A stretch of 12,764 bases of DNA from Bacteroidetes bacterium UBA6183 (GTDB lineage: Bacteria > Bacteroidota > Bacteroidia > UKL13-3). Both the position numbers and the translations under genes were made by a program. The stretch spans positions 1 to 12,764 of the forward strand of contig DITN01000072.1 in the NCBI GenBank assembly GCA_002422865.1, given 5' to 3'. Below the pieces are notes generated by a model, which was not told where the DNA came from, made no database searches, and saw only the letters and a list, made by a program, of their open reading frames with translations. The number at the start of each line of letters is the position of its first letter. Position 1 is the first letter of the stretch. Shown piece after piece: positions 1-7,512 of the stretch.

Positions 1-2
1 CC

Positions 3-392
3 AAAAGTGCCCCTAACTTTGGTAGTTATACCTTTAACCCGGACGGTTCGTTGATGGAATCGGAAACAGTTGAAGTCTCACAACCTGAAGTTGAAGAAAG
101 CCCCGTTGTTATTCCTGAAACCAAGAGTAAGGTTGTAGTTGCTGAAAACAACAATACTACCCTATCCTTCCACGTTATTGGTGGTGTGTTTTGTAATGAG
201 GCAAATGCACGTAAGTATTACAACATGCTTAAATCAAAAGGATTTGATGCACAATTGCTGTTAAACAAAAAAATTAACTGCAACCGTGTTAGCTACCGCA
301 AAGTAAGCAACCGTGAGGAGGCTTTACGTTTGATGGATAGCATTAAATCTACCGAAAACCCTGACGCTTGGGTATTACCTGTTAAAGAATAA
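3..392 (+). CDS. SPOR-domain protein, 3' end only (5' part outside window)
   Basis: The reading frame is open back to the first bases of the window, so this is the C-terminal part of a longer gene; the TTG at 51 and ATG at 54 lie inside it and are not good starts. The visible part begins with a low-complexity linker rich in Glu, Val, Pro and Ser, then about 70 residues that match a SPOR domain: the FHVIGGVF strand, the ANARKYYNMLKSKGFDA helix, an RVSY strand, the EEALRLMDSIK helix and the closing NPDAWVL. SPOR domains bind denuded peptidoglycan glycans, so the protein is probably in the periplasm or envelope. The N-terminal domain cannot be seen, so the full identity is unknown. The next gene starts 53 bases downstream on the same strand and could be co-transcribed. 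Confidence 0.8.
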   Translation, partial: KSAPNFGSYTFNPDGSLMESETVEVSQPEVEESPVVIPETKSKVVVAENNNTTLSFHVIGGVFCNEANARKYYNMLKSKGFDAQLLLNKKINCNRVSYRKVSNREEALRLMDSIKSTENPDAWVLPVKE

Positions 393-445
393 CTTCTTTA
401 ACCGTATTATTGTACTATTAATTACCCATTTATAAATTATTTAGG

Positions 446-1564
446 ATGAAACACATCGTTGTTGCATTTATATTTACGCTTGCTGCAGTTCAGTTATCGG
501 CACAAAGCAAAAAGGCCAATAATGTCAGTTTACTTTTGCCTTTTTGCAGCAAACAAATCATCGAAAACCCTAATTATAAGGATGCTGAATTGGGTAATAT
601 TTGTAGAGAATATTACCAAGGTGCACTTATCGCATTAGACTCGTTTGAACGTGCCGGAGTGAAAGTTAGGTTAAGTGTGTTTGATACAGAAAACGACAGC
701 ATGACCGTAGTGCGCATCATGCAAAAAACTACATTTAAAGAAAGTGAACTCATTATTGGACCTGTTCGTCAGGGTGGCAACCTAGTATTATCCCAGTTTT
801 GCAAAAAAAATGAAGTGTACCATGTTTCACCTTTAATGACATTTAGTAAAATTAAAATGGATGATCCGTTTTGGATTTCGGCCAACCCTGATTTACCTGT
901 TTATGCCAACATTATTTTAAAACAAATTTTAGCCGCAGATACCGCTGCAAATATTATAGTGGTGTATGATAAATCTATTGTGGGCAAAAGCATAGGACAA
1001 GCCTTTAAAACACTTGCCTCCAACAAAAAATTACGTATACGTGTATTAGAACACAACTCGGCATTAGATTTAAAACTTTACGCATCAAACATATATGCCA
1101 ATCATATTGTGGTGGCTGCCACACAAGAAAATGCAGTATTAAACACGCTGCGCAACATGGGCGATACCGCTACCATTAACAAACTATCAACCTATGGTTT
1201 AATGCAATGGTTTGATTTTAAAAATGTAGATTATAACTTATACCAACGTTGTAACCTATCTGTGTTTAGTCCGTTTTATACCGATTACACCCGTGATGAA
1301 GTGAAACAATTTGTAGCCAAATACCGCGAACGTTTTAGCACAGAACCCAGCGAGGCTGCCATAAAAGGTTACGACCAAATGTTGTTGTTTACCGATGCCT
1401 TAAATCAAAATGGTAAAAAGTTTATGGATAAACTGGCTGATAAAAGCATACCATTATTAGGAACTACTTTTAGGTTTGTTAAACATAAAGAAAGTAACAG
1501 CTACCAAACCGGCTACTTAAACCTGCTTAAGCTGGAAAAATTTACGCTTAAAAAAGTTAACTAA
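446..1564 (+). CDS. Exported periplasmic-binding-fold protein (ABC substrate-binding / LppC-like)
   Basis: This is a 372-residue protein with a clear N-terminal signal peptide (hydrophobic core at residues 3-15, ending LSAQ, a typical Bacteroidota cleavage context). The mature part looks like the type 1 periplasmic-binding fold: VSLLLPF strand, a YYQGALIALDSF helix around residues 56-67, VFDTENDS, IIGPVRQ near residue 105, the switch to the second lobe near NIIVVYD, and a C-terminal EAAIKGYDQMLLFTDAL helix. Bacteroidota have relatives of this fold carrying N-terminal LysM repeats; none is present here. The ligand cannot be read from the sequence, and no ABC permease or ATPase lies nearby, so transport is not implied. 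The upstream neighbour is a SPOR protein, which hints at a cell-wall role by analogy with LpoA/LppC; that is inference. Its last 8 bases overlap the end of the convergent HD gene. Confidence 0.75.
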   Translation: MKHIVVAFIFTLAAVQLSAQSKKANNVSLLLPFCSKQIIENPNYKDAELGNICREYYQGALIALDSFERAGVKVRLSVFDTENDSMTVVRIMQKTTFKESELIIGPVRQGGNLVLSQFCKKNEVYHVSPLMTFSKIKMDDPFWISANPDLPVYANIILKQILAADTAANIIVVYDKSIVGKSIGQAFKTLASNKKLRIRVLEHNSALDLKLYASNIYANHIVVAATQENAVLNTLRNMGDTATINKLSTYGLMQWFDFKNVDYNLYQRCNLSVFSPFYTDYTRDEVKQFVAKYRERFSTEPSEAAIKGYDQMLLFTDALNQNGKKFMDKLADKSIPLLGTTFRFVKHKESNSYQTGYLNLLKLEKFTLKKVN

Positions 1565-2210
1565 TTCCCTCCCACTCTTTGTAAAATTGAGCAAGAAATT
1601 GCTCCATAAATACATGGCGGTTTTCTGCCAAGTGTTTGCCGGTTGCAGTATGCATGCTATCTTTTAGCAACAATAACTTTTCGTAAAAATGGTTAATGGT
1701 TGGTGCTGTGCTGTTTTTGTAAGATTCTTTATCAGCATAAGCTTGTGGTTTGATATCGGGATGATAAATCAGCCTGTTTTTAAATCCACCATAATTAAAT
1801 GTACGTGCAATACCAATTGCGCCAATTGCATCTAATCTATCGGCATCTTGTACCACGTGCATTTCGGGCGATGAAAATTGTGTTTCACCAAAAGATTGTT
1901 TAAACGACATGTGTTTGATGATATGCACCACATGTTCAACCACCTCATCAGGTACATTTATTTCTTTTAAAAATTGATGCGCCTTTTTCGGACCAACACT
2001 TTCATCTCCTTCATGAAACTTTGCATCAGCTATATCATGCAATAAAGCAGCCAACTCAACCACCAATACATCCACTTTTTCTGTTAATGCAATGGTTTTG
2101 GCATTTTGCCACACCCTATAAATGTGCCACCAATCATGCCCCCCTTCTGCGTGTTGAAGTTCTTGTTTTACAAAACTTACCGTCTCATCAATCCAGTTCA
2201 ATTCCGTCAA
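1557..2210 (-). CDS. HD-domain phosphohydrolase (YpgQ/YedJ-like)
   Basis: This 217-residue protein belongs to the HD superfamily of metal-dependent phosphohydrolases. Visible motifs are His25 and His29 in GGHDWWHIYRV, the defining His58-Asp59 in LAALLHDIAD, and the family hallmark VQDADRLDAIGAIGIAR at residues 120-136, which includes Asp122. Length and motifs match the E. coli YedJ / B. subtilis YpgQ family; YpgQ has been described as a nucleoside-triphosphate pyrophosphohydrolase, but the substrate here is unproven. The start is TTG: no in-frame ATG precedes the essential N-terminal His residues, and the frame upstream runs into the aminopeptidase gene. The gene begins 5 bases after the aminopeptidase stop, so translation is probably coupled to that of the upstream gene. 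No signal peptide is seen, so it is cytoplasmic, unlike its operon partner. Confidence 0.85.
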   Translation of the reverse strand: MTELNWIDETVSFVKQELQHAEGGHDWWHIYRVWQNAKTIALTEKVDVLVVELAALLHDIADAKFHEGDESVGPKKAHQFLKEINVPDEVVEHVVHIIKHMSFKQSFGETQFSSPEMHVVQDADRLDAIGAIGIARTFNYGGFKNRLIYHPDIKPQAYADKESYKNSTAPTINHFYEKLLLLKDSMHTATGKHLAENRHVFMEQFLAQFYKEWEGIS

Positions 2211-2215
2211 AAATT

Positions 2216-4813
2216 TTATTTTGTAATACTTTGATAAGCGTCTATCATCATTCTTATTTCCAATATTTGCTCATCCAGTAATTTTATTTTGGCTTCGTCT
2301 TTTTTCACTTTTTGTTTTTGTTCTTCTAAAGTGGCCAACTTGTCTTTCCAAGGTGCTTGCATATAATTAACCCAAGTCGACATTAAGTTTTTCATCCCTT
2401 TATCGGTGGTTGATTTGTAAAAGTTTGTTAAACCAACAATGGCTTTTTGTTGCACCGCTTTATCTGCCATTTGCAAGTATTGTACATACTGGTTCATAAA
2501 TGCAAAACGGAAGAAACCTAATTTACCTAACCAACTTTCAAAATAACTTACCTCATCTGTGGTTGAATAATCGGCTAAAATTCCTGCAATACTTAACTGT
2601 AATTTTGCATTGTTGATGTGTGTAAACTTACTGATGTATGTTTTTGCCTGAATAGAATCAACAGAAGCCAAGGCCTGTAAACCGGCACTTACCACACTGT
2701 AAGCAGAATCGTTAATAGCCTTTTGATACACTGATAAATGTTTAGACGGGTTGTTTTGTGCCAACAACGCAACTGCCTCAGCACGGTTGGCTGATTTTTC
2801 GTCTTTAACCGCCAACTCAGCCAGTTTTGTATCAAACAAAACACGTTGTGTAGGATGCAACTTTTCTACCGCACTCAAACCCAAATCGCGCACACCCCAA
2901 AATTCATGGTTTAATAAGTAATTGATAATTTCTTCTTCATAAGTCGTGATGGAATCACTCATATTATCTAACCAAGTATTTACCGCATAATGTTTATCCA
3001 TAAACAAGGGTGTTTCCATAATAGCGGCCTTGTACTCGCTTGATAGTTTATTATCTTCAATTACAGCCAACAACGACCTATCCGAATCCACATTCACAAA
3101 CTTAATTTTTGAGTCGGCAGTAAATTCAAATGTTTGTTGTTTCTCTGTTACCGTGATGCTTTCTTTTTTAACACCATTATCGGTATATACATCAACTTTT
3201 ATGGGCAACTTGTAAATACCCAAAGTGCTATCTTGTTTCTGGGTGATGGTAAGTTTAACCGTTTGTTTGTTATCGTTGTAATTGTATTGGTATGCCAGTA
3301 TTGGGTGACCGGCTTTTAAAAACCATTGGTTAAAAAACCAATTTAAATCCTTACCGGTTACTTCTTCAAAAGCCATGCGTAAATCAGCTAACTCAGCAGT
3401 TTTATAAGCATTTTTTGTTAGGTATAATTTCAACGATTCAAAAAAAGCATCATCACCAATATGCTTGCGCAACATGTGCAAAATTAAACTTCCTTTCTGG
3501 TAACTCACCACATCAAACATATCATCACGGCTACCGTAATGGTAACGAATAGGTTCAACTTTATGTTTATTTTTTTGATTTAAGTAGGCCCTTAGGTTGC
3601 TGTTAAACTCGCAATCAGCTTCCATCAAACCGTACTTATTTTCTTGCCAAATGTATTCGCCATAAGTAGCAAAACTTTCATTTAACGGAATGTTACTCCA
3701 ACTTTCGCAAGTAACCAAATCGCCAAACCAATGGTGAAACAACTCATGTGCTATAATGTCTTCGTGCGGGTTATCCAGATGCTCACGGTGATCGTGTTGC
3801 AAGGCATCGTAATGAATAACAGCTGATGTATTTTCCATGGCTCCACTCACAAAATCGCGCACCACAATTTGGCTGTATTTGTTCCAAGGATAATCAACAC
3901 CTAGTTTTTTGCTGAACACCTCCATCATCTCGGGGGTATTACCAAACACCATTTTGGCATGTTTTTTATAGGCAGGCTCCACATAATAATCAACCGCTAT
4001 ACTATCGCGCCAATAATCTTTAACCTGCGCAAACTCGCCCACCGCAAGCATTACCAGGTATGGAGCATGCGGTTTGGTTTGTTTCCAAAAATCAGTGCGT
4101 GTACCATTAGGATTATTTTTGCTCATCATCAATTCGCCATTACTTAGGGTGATGTCTTTGTCATCAACAGTAATAGCAATCTCTTGTGTTATTTTTTCAT
4201 TTGGCGCATCAATGGTTGGGAACCAACACGAGTTAGATTGTGTTTCTCCTTGTGTCCAGATTTGGCGTGGTTTATCTTTTTCAGTACCTAACGGATTGAT
4301 AAAATACAAGCCCTTATCGTCTTTAATGGCCACACCCTTCATTCCTTTTATGTCATTGGGTTTGGCCACATAATCAATATACAATTTAAAGTTTTGTTTG
4401 CGGTTGTAAGTTTTGTCTAAAAACACCAACAGCTTATCGCCATTATAGCTGTATTTTAGGTTTAGGGTATCGCTACCATTTAGCAAGGCTACCTGTTTAA
4501 TATCAAAACCTCGCGCATCCAACTCAACACTTTTTAAGTCATAAAAATATGGGCGAACACTTAAAATAGCCTTACCCAAAACATGCTGTTTTTGGTAATT
4601 AAAACTTACGGCAAGCTTCATATGCTCCAAATCAACGTGTCGTTCTACTGTTTCGCGGTATGGTCCTTTAACTATAGGCCTTACCGTTACGGTATTTAAC
4701 GCACTTTTTTGAGTTGGGGTATTTGTTGATGAACTGTTTTTATTTACTTTGCATGCTGTAATTGTTACCATACTTGCAAAAGCCAATAAATATGTTTTGT
4801 TGATGCTAATCAT
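2216..4813 (-). CDS. Lipoprotein M1-family zinc aminopeptidase
   Basis: This 865-residue protein is an M1 (gluzincin) aminopeptidase that removes N-terminal residues from peptides. A type II signal peptide ends in TITAC, with Cys21 as the lipidated residue, so it is membrane-anchored and faces the periplasm or surface. Order of domains: an N-terminal beta domain with the substrate-binding GAMEN motif at 324-328; the zinc site HELFH at 356-360 with the third ligand Glu379 after exactly 18 residues; and the likely catalytic Tyr438 in SYQKGSLI. After about residue 600 the sequence becomes helical and repeat-like, resembling the HEAT/ARM-like C-terminal domain of many M1 enzymes, and it ends in a Lys/Glu-rich coiled segment. 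All catalytic residues are present, so it should be active. It heads a two-gene unit with the HD gene and diverges from the biotin carrier gene 41 bases away. Confidence 0.93.
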   Translation of the reverse strand: MISINKTYLLAFASMVTITACKVNKNSSSTNTPTQKSALNTVTVRPIVKGPYRETVERHVDLEHMKLAVSFNYQKQHVLGKAILSVRPYFYDLKSVELDARGFDIKQVALLNGSDTLNLKYSYNGDKLLVFLDKTYNRKQNFKLYIDYVAKPNDIKGMKGVAIKDDKGLYFINPLGTEKDKPRQIWTQGETQSNSCWFPTIDAPNEKITQEIAITVDDKDITLSNGELMMSKNNPNGTRTDFWKQTKPHAPYLVMLAVGEFAQVKDYWRDSIAVDYYVEPAYKKHAKMVFGNTPEMMEVFSKKLGVDYPWNKYSQIVVRDFVSGAMENTSAVIHYDALQHDHREHLDNPHEDIIAHELFHHWFGDLVTCESWSNIPLNESFATYGEYIWQENKYGLMEADCEFNSNLRAYLNQKNKHKVEPIRYHYGSRDDMFDVVSYQKGSLILHMLRKHIGDDAFFESLKLYLTKNAYKTAELADLRMAFEEVTGKDLNWFFNQWFLKAGHPILAYQYNYNDNKQTVKLTITQKQDSTLGIYKLPIKVDVYTDNGVKKESITVTEKQQTFEFTADSKIKFVNVDSDRSLLAVIEDNKLSSEYKAAIMETPLFMDKHYAVNTWLDNMSDSITTYEEEIINYLLNHEFWGVRDLGLSAVEKLHPTQRVLFDTKLAELAVKDEKSANRAEAVALLAQNNPSKHLSVYQKAINDSAYSVVSAGLQALASVDSIQAKTYISKFTHINNAKLQLSIAGILADYSTTDEVSYFESWLGKLGFFRFAFMNQYVQYLQMADKAVQQKAIVGLTNFYKSTTDKGMKNLMSTWVNYMQAPWKDKLATLEEQKQKVKKDEAKIKLLDEQILEIRMMIDAYQSITK

Positions 4814-4854
4814 GGGTTACAATTAAAGAATAAAAACTTAAACTATAAAATAAA

Positions 4855-5355
4855 ATGATTACCGCCAAAGTAAACGATAACCAACAGTTTGAAATTGATA
4901 CCAAATCGAACCAAATTACACTTAACGGTGAGGCTGTTACCCCAGATTGGACCTTGATTGGCGAGCATAAATACCACGCCATCATCAACAATCAGTCTTT
5001 AACAGTGGAGTTAGTTCATGTAGACGAAACCGGTAAACAAATGAGCATTGTGGTAAATGGAGTGAAATACCAAGTAGCTTTACAAAACCAGTTTGATGCC
5101 TTATTGAAACAGTTGGGTATGGATACACTGGCTGCGGGTAAGGTTAATAACATCAAAGCTCCAATGCCAGGGCTCGTTTTACGCATTAATGTGGCAGTAG
5201 GCGATATCATTAAAAAAGGAGATGCTTTATTAGTACTAGAGGCCATGAAAATGGAAAATGTAATTAAAGCCGCTGGCGATGGTGTGGTGAAAAAAATTAA
5301 TGCCGTTGAAAAAACAGCCGTTGAAAAGGGTTCTATACTAATTGAATTTGAATAA
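4855..5355 (+). CDS. Biotin carboxyl carrier protein (biotinyl domain protein)
   Basis: This 166-residue protein carries biotin for an acyl-CoA or pyruvate carboxylase. The C-terminal biotinyl domain (about residues 95-166) begins with KAPMPGLV, contains the biotinylation motif EAMKME with the acceptor Lys132, and ends ILIEFE. The N-terminal 90 residues form a beta-rich stretch like that of the small biotin carrier subunits found with Bacteroidota propionyl-/acetyl-CoA carboxylases. Those subunits often sit beside a biotin carboxylase and a carboxyltransferase, but neither is in this window, so the partner enzyme must be encoded elsewhere. It lacks the long Ala/Pro-rich linker usual in AccB of fatty-acid synthesis, so I do not call it accB. 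The ATG at 4855 is preceded by an A-rich stretch with no Shine-Dalgarno sequence. Confidence 0.88.
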   Translation: MITAKVNDNQQFEIDTKSNQITLNGEAVTPDWTLIGEHKYHAIINNQSLTVELVHVDETGKQMSIVVNGVKYQVALQNQFDALLKQLGMDTLAAGKVNNIKAPMPGLVLRINVAVGDIIKKGDALLVLEAMKMENVIKAAGDGVVKKINAVEKTAVEKGSILIEFE

Positions 5356-5358
5356 GAC

Positions 5359-5418
5359 ACTACAGTTGATTGAACGCTGTATTCTAATGTAGTTTAAACA
5401 AATTATCTGCTGTTTAAA
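5359..5418 (+). other. Two overlapping AT-rich hairpins after the biotin carrier gene
   Basis: ACTACA (5359-5364) can pair with TGTAGT (5388-5393), and TTTAAACA (5393-5400) pairs perfectly with TGTTTAAA (5411-5418) around a 10-base loop. Neither is followed by a T-run, so these are at best weak terminators of the biotin carrier transcript. The second hairpin lies just upstream of the proposed promoter of the next gene, so an operator role is equally possible. Confidence 0.3.
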
Positions 5419-5428
5419 TCATTATTCC

Positions 5429-5458
5429 TTTCATTTTAAACTTTCTGCGTTATATTTG
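5429..5458 (+). promoter_or_regulatory. Bacteroidota-type promoter for the CxxCH/T9SS protein
   Basis: TATATTTG at 5451-5458 matches the Bacteroidota -7 box TAnnTTTG exactly. TTTC at 5429-5432 is a weak -33 match with an 18-base spacer. The next gene's ATG lies 21 bases past the -7 box, which would give a short leader. The box also overlaps an in-frame TTG at 5456, which argues against that TTG being the start codon. Confidence 0.55.
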
Positions 5459-5479
5459 ACTCTACATCAAATACACTTT

Positions 5480-6292
5480 ATGAAAAAAATAGTTACATAT
5501 ACTTTTGTTGGCGCATTGGCTTTTGTGATTCTAGGTTCGTTTACAGGAGTTAAATTCGGCAAACGTGATGGCACAGAGCCGGGCTATACAGGCTCTCCTG
5601 GAGATAGCTTAAAAAACTGCACGGTTTGCCATGGTGGTACTGCCACCGATGTAGAGGGTTGGATTACTTCTACTGTTCCTCAAACTGGATTTTTACCCGG
5701 ACAACGTTATACCATTAAAGCCACCAATACCGAAATTGGTGCGACTCGTTTTGGATTTTCTGTTTCGCCACAAGCAATTAATGGAGATTTATTAGGTACT
5801 TTGGTAATTACAGATACCACCAAAACCAAATTGGTGGGTAATGATAAATATGTAACTTATCGTGCTGATGGTGTTGAAGGGATTGACTCATTAAGTTGGA
5901 CTTTTGATTGGGTTGCCCCAACTGATGTGAACGAAGTAGTGTTTTATGGTGCGTTTAATTCAAACCATGAAGGACATAAAGATGGTGATAAAACCTACCT
6001 TACCCGTTTGCGTTTATACAAACAAGGTTTTGTGGGTTTAATGGAAAACTTAAAAAATGATTTCTTATCGGTGTATCCTAACCCTGCAGTTGATGTAGTT
6101 ACTTTGAATACCGCACACCCAAGCCATTCAAGTGAAGTTTCGGTATTTGATATACAAGGAAGACGTGTATTACATCAAACAACATTAAGCAACAACCAAA
6201 TCAATGTGCAAGCATTACCAAAAGGTATTTACCATGTTATGCTAACACTTGAAAACGGCAGCACTTACGCCACCAAATTGGTTAAACTATAA
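5480..6292 (+). CDS. Exported CxxCH protein with Reeler-like/choice-of-anchor V region and T9SS type A sorting domain
   Basis: This is a 270-residue secreted protein. An N-terminal signal/hydrophobic segment (about residues 5-22) is followed by GTEPGYTGSPGDSLKNC leading into CTVCH at 47-51. The CxxCH motif could attach heme c, although in this family (the choice-of-anchor V / Reeler-like type, with its G..TGSPGD....C..CH signature) heme attachment is not established to my knowledge. A beta-sandwich-like middle region follows. From about residue 195 there is a type A C-terminal sorting domain: LSVYPNPA, then VSVFDIQGRRV, then LPKGIYHVML and the final KLVKL. This domain directs export by the type IX secretion system and is removed at the surface. 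I chose the ATG at 5480 over an in-frame TTG 24 bases upstream because the promoter box overlaps that TTG. The protein's function is unknown. Confidence 0.85.
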   Translation: MKKIVTYTFVGALAFVILGSFTGVKFGKRDGTEPGYTGSPGDSLKNCTVCHGGTATDVEGWITSTVPQTGFLPGQRYTIKATNTEIGATRFGFSVSPQAINGDLLGTLVITDTTKTKLVGNDKYVTYRADGVEGIDSLSWTFDWVAPTDVNEVVFYGAFNSNHEGHKDGDKTYLTRLRLYKQGFVGLMENLKNDFLSVYPNPAVDVVTLNTAHPSHSSEVSVFDIQGRRVLHQTTLSNNQINVQALPKGIYHVMLTLENGSTYATKLVKL

Positions 6293-6316
6293 CATACTTC
6301 AATCAAAAATATATCG

Positions 6317-6359
6317 CCCGATATTTATCCTGAAGGATAGGTATCGGGTTTGTTTTTTT
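6317..6359 (+). terminator. Rho-independent terminator of the T9SS protein gene
   Basis: A 14-bp stem pairs 6317-6330 (starting CCCGATA) with 6335-6348 (ending TATCGGG), with two G-U pairs and a TGAA loop, followed by a T-rich tract TTTGTTTTTTTG. It lies 24 bases after the stop codon. It isolates the following rhodopsin cassette from upstream transcription. Confidence 0.9.
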
Positions 6360-6573
6360 GTAAACTATCGCATGTTAAAAATAACAAACATCTTCCTCTT
6401 CAGTATCAACACTTATTAATAAATCAACTTATTAAAACAATTTGATTACTTCAAGTTCGTATTTTCATAAAATATAAATTAATAGCACTAAAAATCCATT
6501 TTGCTGTAAATTTAAATTTCAAGAAATAACAAAATTTCTACGTTAGTCCAGTTTATTCAAATACCCCTAAGCC
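6360..6573. other. AT-rich intergenic stretch upstream of the rhodopsin
   Basis: No convincing gene lies between the terminator and the inverted repeat that begins at 6574. The stretch is very AT-rich. I found no exact TAnnTTTG box; TAAATTTA and TAAATTTC near 6507-6520 are the closest, but they lack a properly spaced -33 partner. The rhodopsin promoter should be here or in the inverted repeat region, but I cannot place it. Confidence 0.5.
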
Positions 6574-6771
6574 CAATAAATATGACTTATGGAAGACCGA
6601 ATAGCTATTAGAATAAGTTATATTATTGTAATAAAAGTACAACACCCGACAATAACGCACTGAAAACCATACACAATGCAAAATGTTAAAAAATGCATTG
6701 TGGAGTCCAGAAACCACTTTAATCAACGGGGCGTAATCCGAAAAGCCATACGAGTAGGTCATAACTAATTG
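6574..6771 (+). other. Long-range inverted repeat / candidate structured RNA leader of the rhodopsin gene
   Basis: TATGACTTAT (6581-6590) pairs with GTAGGTCATA (6754-6763) over 10 bp including two G-U pairs, and CAAT (6574-6577) pairs with ATTG (6768-6771) outside a small internal loop. Inside are a 9-bp hairpin with perfect pairing (6672-6680 with 6694-6702, loop of 13), a 5-bp hairpin (6626-6630 with 6638-6642), and a 4-bp GC helix CCCG/CGGG (6645-6648 with 6727-6730). The outer stem closes 7 bases before the rhodopsin ATG. This could be a structured 5' leader, a small RNA of about 200 nt, or the ends of a small mobile element. No known riboswitch class was recognised. Strand is assigned only from the downstream gene. 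Confidence 0.35.
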
Positions 6772-6778
6772 TTTTAAA

Positions 6779-7495
6779 ATGGAACATTTAAAGATTGCAA
6801 GCGACAACTACGTTGCATTTACGTTTTTTATCGGAACAATGGCCATGATGGCGGCCTCTGTATTCTTCTTTTTCGAATTAGGTAACACGTCACAAAAATG
6901 GAGAACGTCCTTGTTGGTTTCCGGACTTATCACATTTATTGCGGCAGTACACTACTATTACATGAGAGGTTACAACCTACAAACAGGTGATTCACCTACA
7001 TTCTTTAGATATGTAGATTGGATTCTAACAGTGCCATTAATGTGCGTTGAGTTTTATTTAATTACCAAAAAAGCAGGTGCTAAAATCAGCTTACTTTGGA
7101 AATTAATATTTGCATCTTTAGTGATGTTAATTACAGGCTACATTGGAGAAGTATTAGACCCAACACAAAGCGTACTTTGGGGTGTTATTTCAGGTGCGGC
7201 TTACTTCTACATAGCTTATCTAGTATGGTTTGGTGAAGTAGCAAATTTATCTCAAACTGCTGGTCCACAGGTTGCCAAAGCTACTCGTGTTTTAGCTTGG
7301 TTTGTTTTAGTTGGATGGGCTATTTACCCACTTGGATACATTTTAGGTACAGAAGGTGGTTTATTTGGAATGAAACTAGTACAAGACAAAGCAGCTGCAT
7401 TGCACGCAATGGATATTGTTTACAACATAGCAGATGCTATAAACAAAATAGGTTTTGGTTTAGTTATTTATGCTTTAAGTAGAAGCGAAGACTAA
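6779..7495 (+). CDS. Proton-pumping rhodopsin (proteorhodopsin type, green, possible carotenoid antenna)
   Basis: This 238-residue, seven-helix protein is a light-driven proton pump of the inner membrane. Helix C reads RYVDWILTVPLMCVEF, giving the proton acceptor Asp80, Thr84 and the proton donor Glu91 (the DTE set of H+ pumps; Na+ pumps have NDQ). His58 lies 22 residues before Asp80, as His75 does before Asp97 in proteorhodopsin. Retinal attaches to Lys223 in NIADAINKIGFG, with the counter-ion Asp219 one turn before. Position 88, equivalent to proteorhodopsin 105, is Met, which predicts green absorption. Aligning helix E with bacteriorhodopsin by its YIxY....G pattern puts Gly135 at the place of Trp138, the site that is Gly in antenna-binding xanthorhodopsin. 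No signal peptide is needed or seen. A retinal-making fusion gene follows 87 bases downstream. Confidence 0.97.
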   Translation: MEHLKIASDNYVAFTFFIGTMAMMAASVFFFFELGNTSQKWRTSLLVSGLITFIAAVHYYYMRGYNLQTGDSPTFFRYVDWILTVPLMCVEFYLITKKAGAKISLLWKLIFASLVMLITGYIGEVLDPTQSVLWGVISGAAYFYIAYLVWFGEVANLSQTAGPQVAKATRVLAWFVLVGWAIYPLGYILGTEGGLFGMKLVQDKAAALHAMDIVYNIADAINKIGFGLVIYALSRSED

Positions 7496-7512
7496 ATTTT
7501 ACATTATAATTT

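Noticed and set aside
446..1564. A true amino-acid ABC transporter component
   Set aside because: No permease or ATPase gene is adjacent, and the same fold is used by non-transport envelope proteins such as LpoA; only the fold-level call is supported.
4791..4798. TATGTTTT as a promoter for the biotin carrier gene
   Set aside because: The last base of the box is off consensus and no -33 element lies at the right distance; it also sits inside the N-terminal coding part of the peptidase. The real promoter of this divergent pair could not be placed.
5456..5479. Earlier TTG start for the CxxCH/T9SS protein
   Set aside because: The TTG is part of an exact TAnnTTTG promoter box, and the ATG at 5480 directly begins a normal signal peptide (MKKI...).
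6574..6771. Calling the paired region a 6S RNA
   Set aside because: Length and end-to-end pairing are suggestive, but I see no sequence match to the 6S consensus, the inner helices do not form a clean rod with a central bubble, and it sits directly before a start codon.
6553..6807. 84-residue minus-strand frame upstream of and overlapping the rhodopsin start
   Set aside because: It covers the inverted repeat and runs antisense into the rhodopsin start, has no recognisable domain, and its Tyr/Phe/Asn-rich composition is what AT-rich non-coding DNA gives. A small membrane protein cannot be fully excluded.
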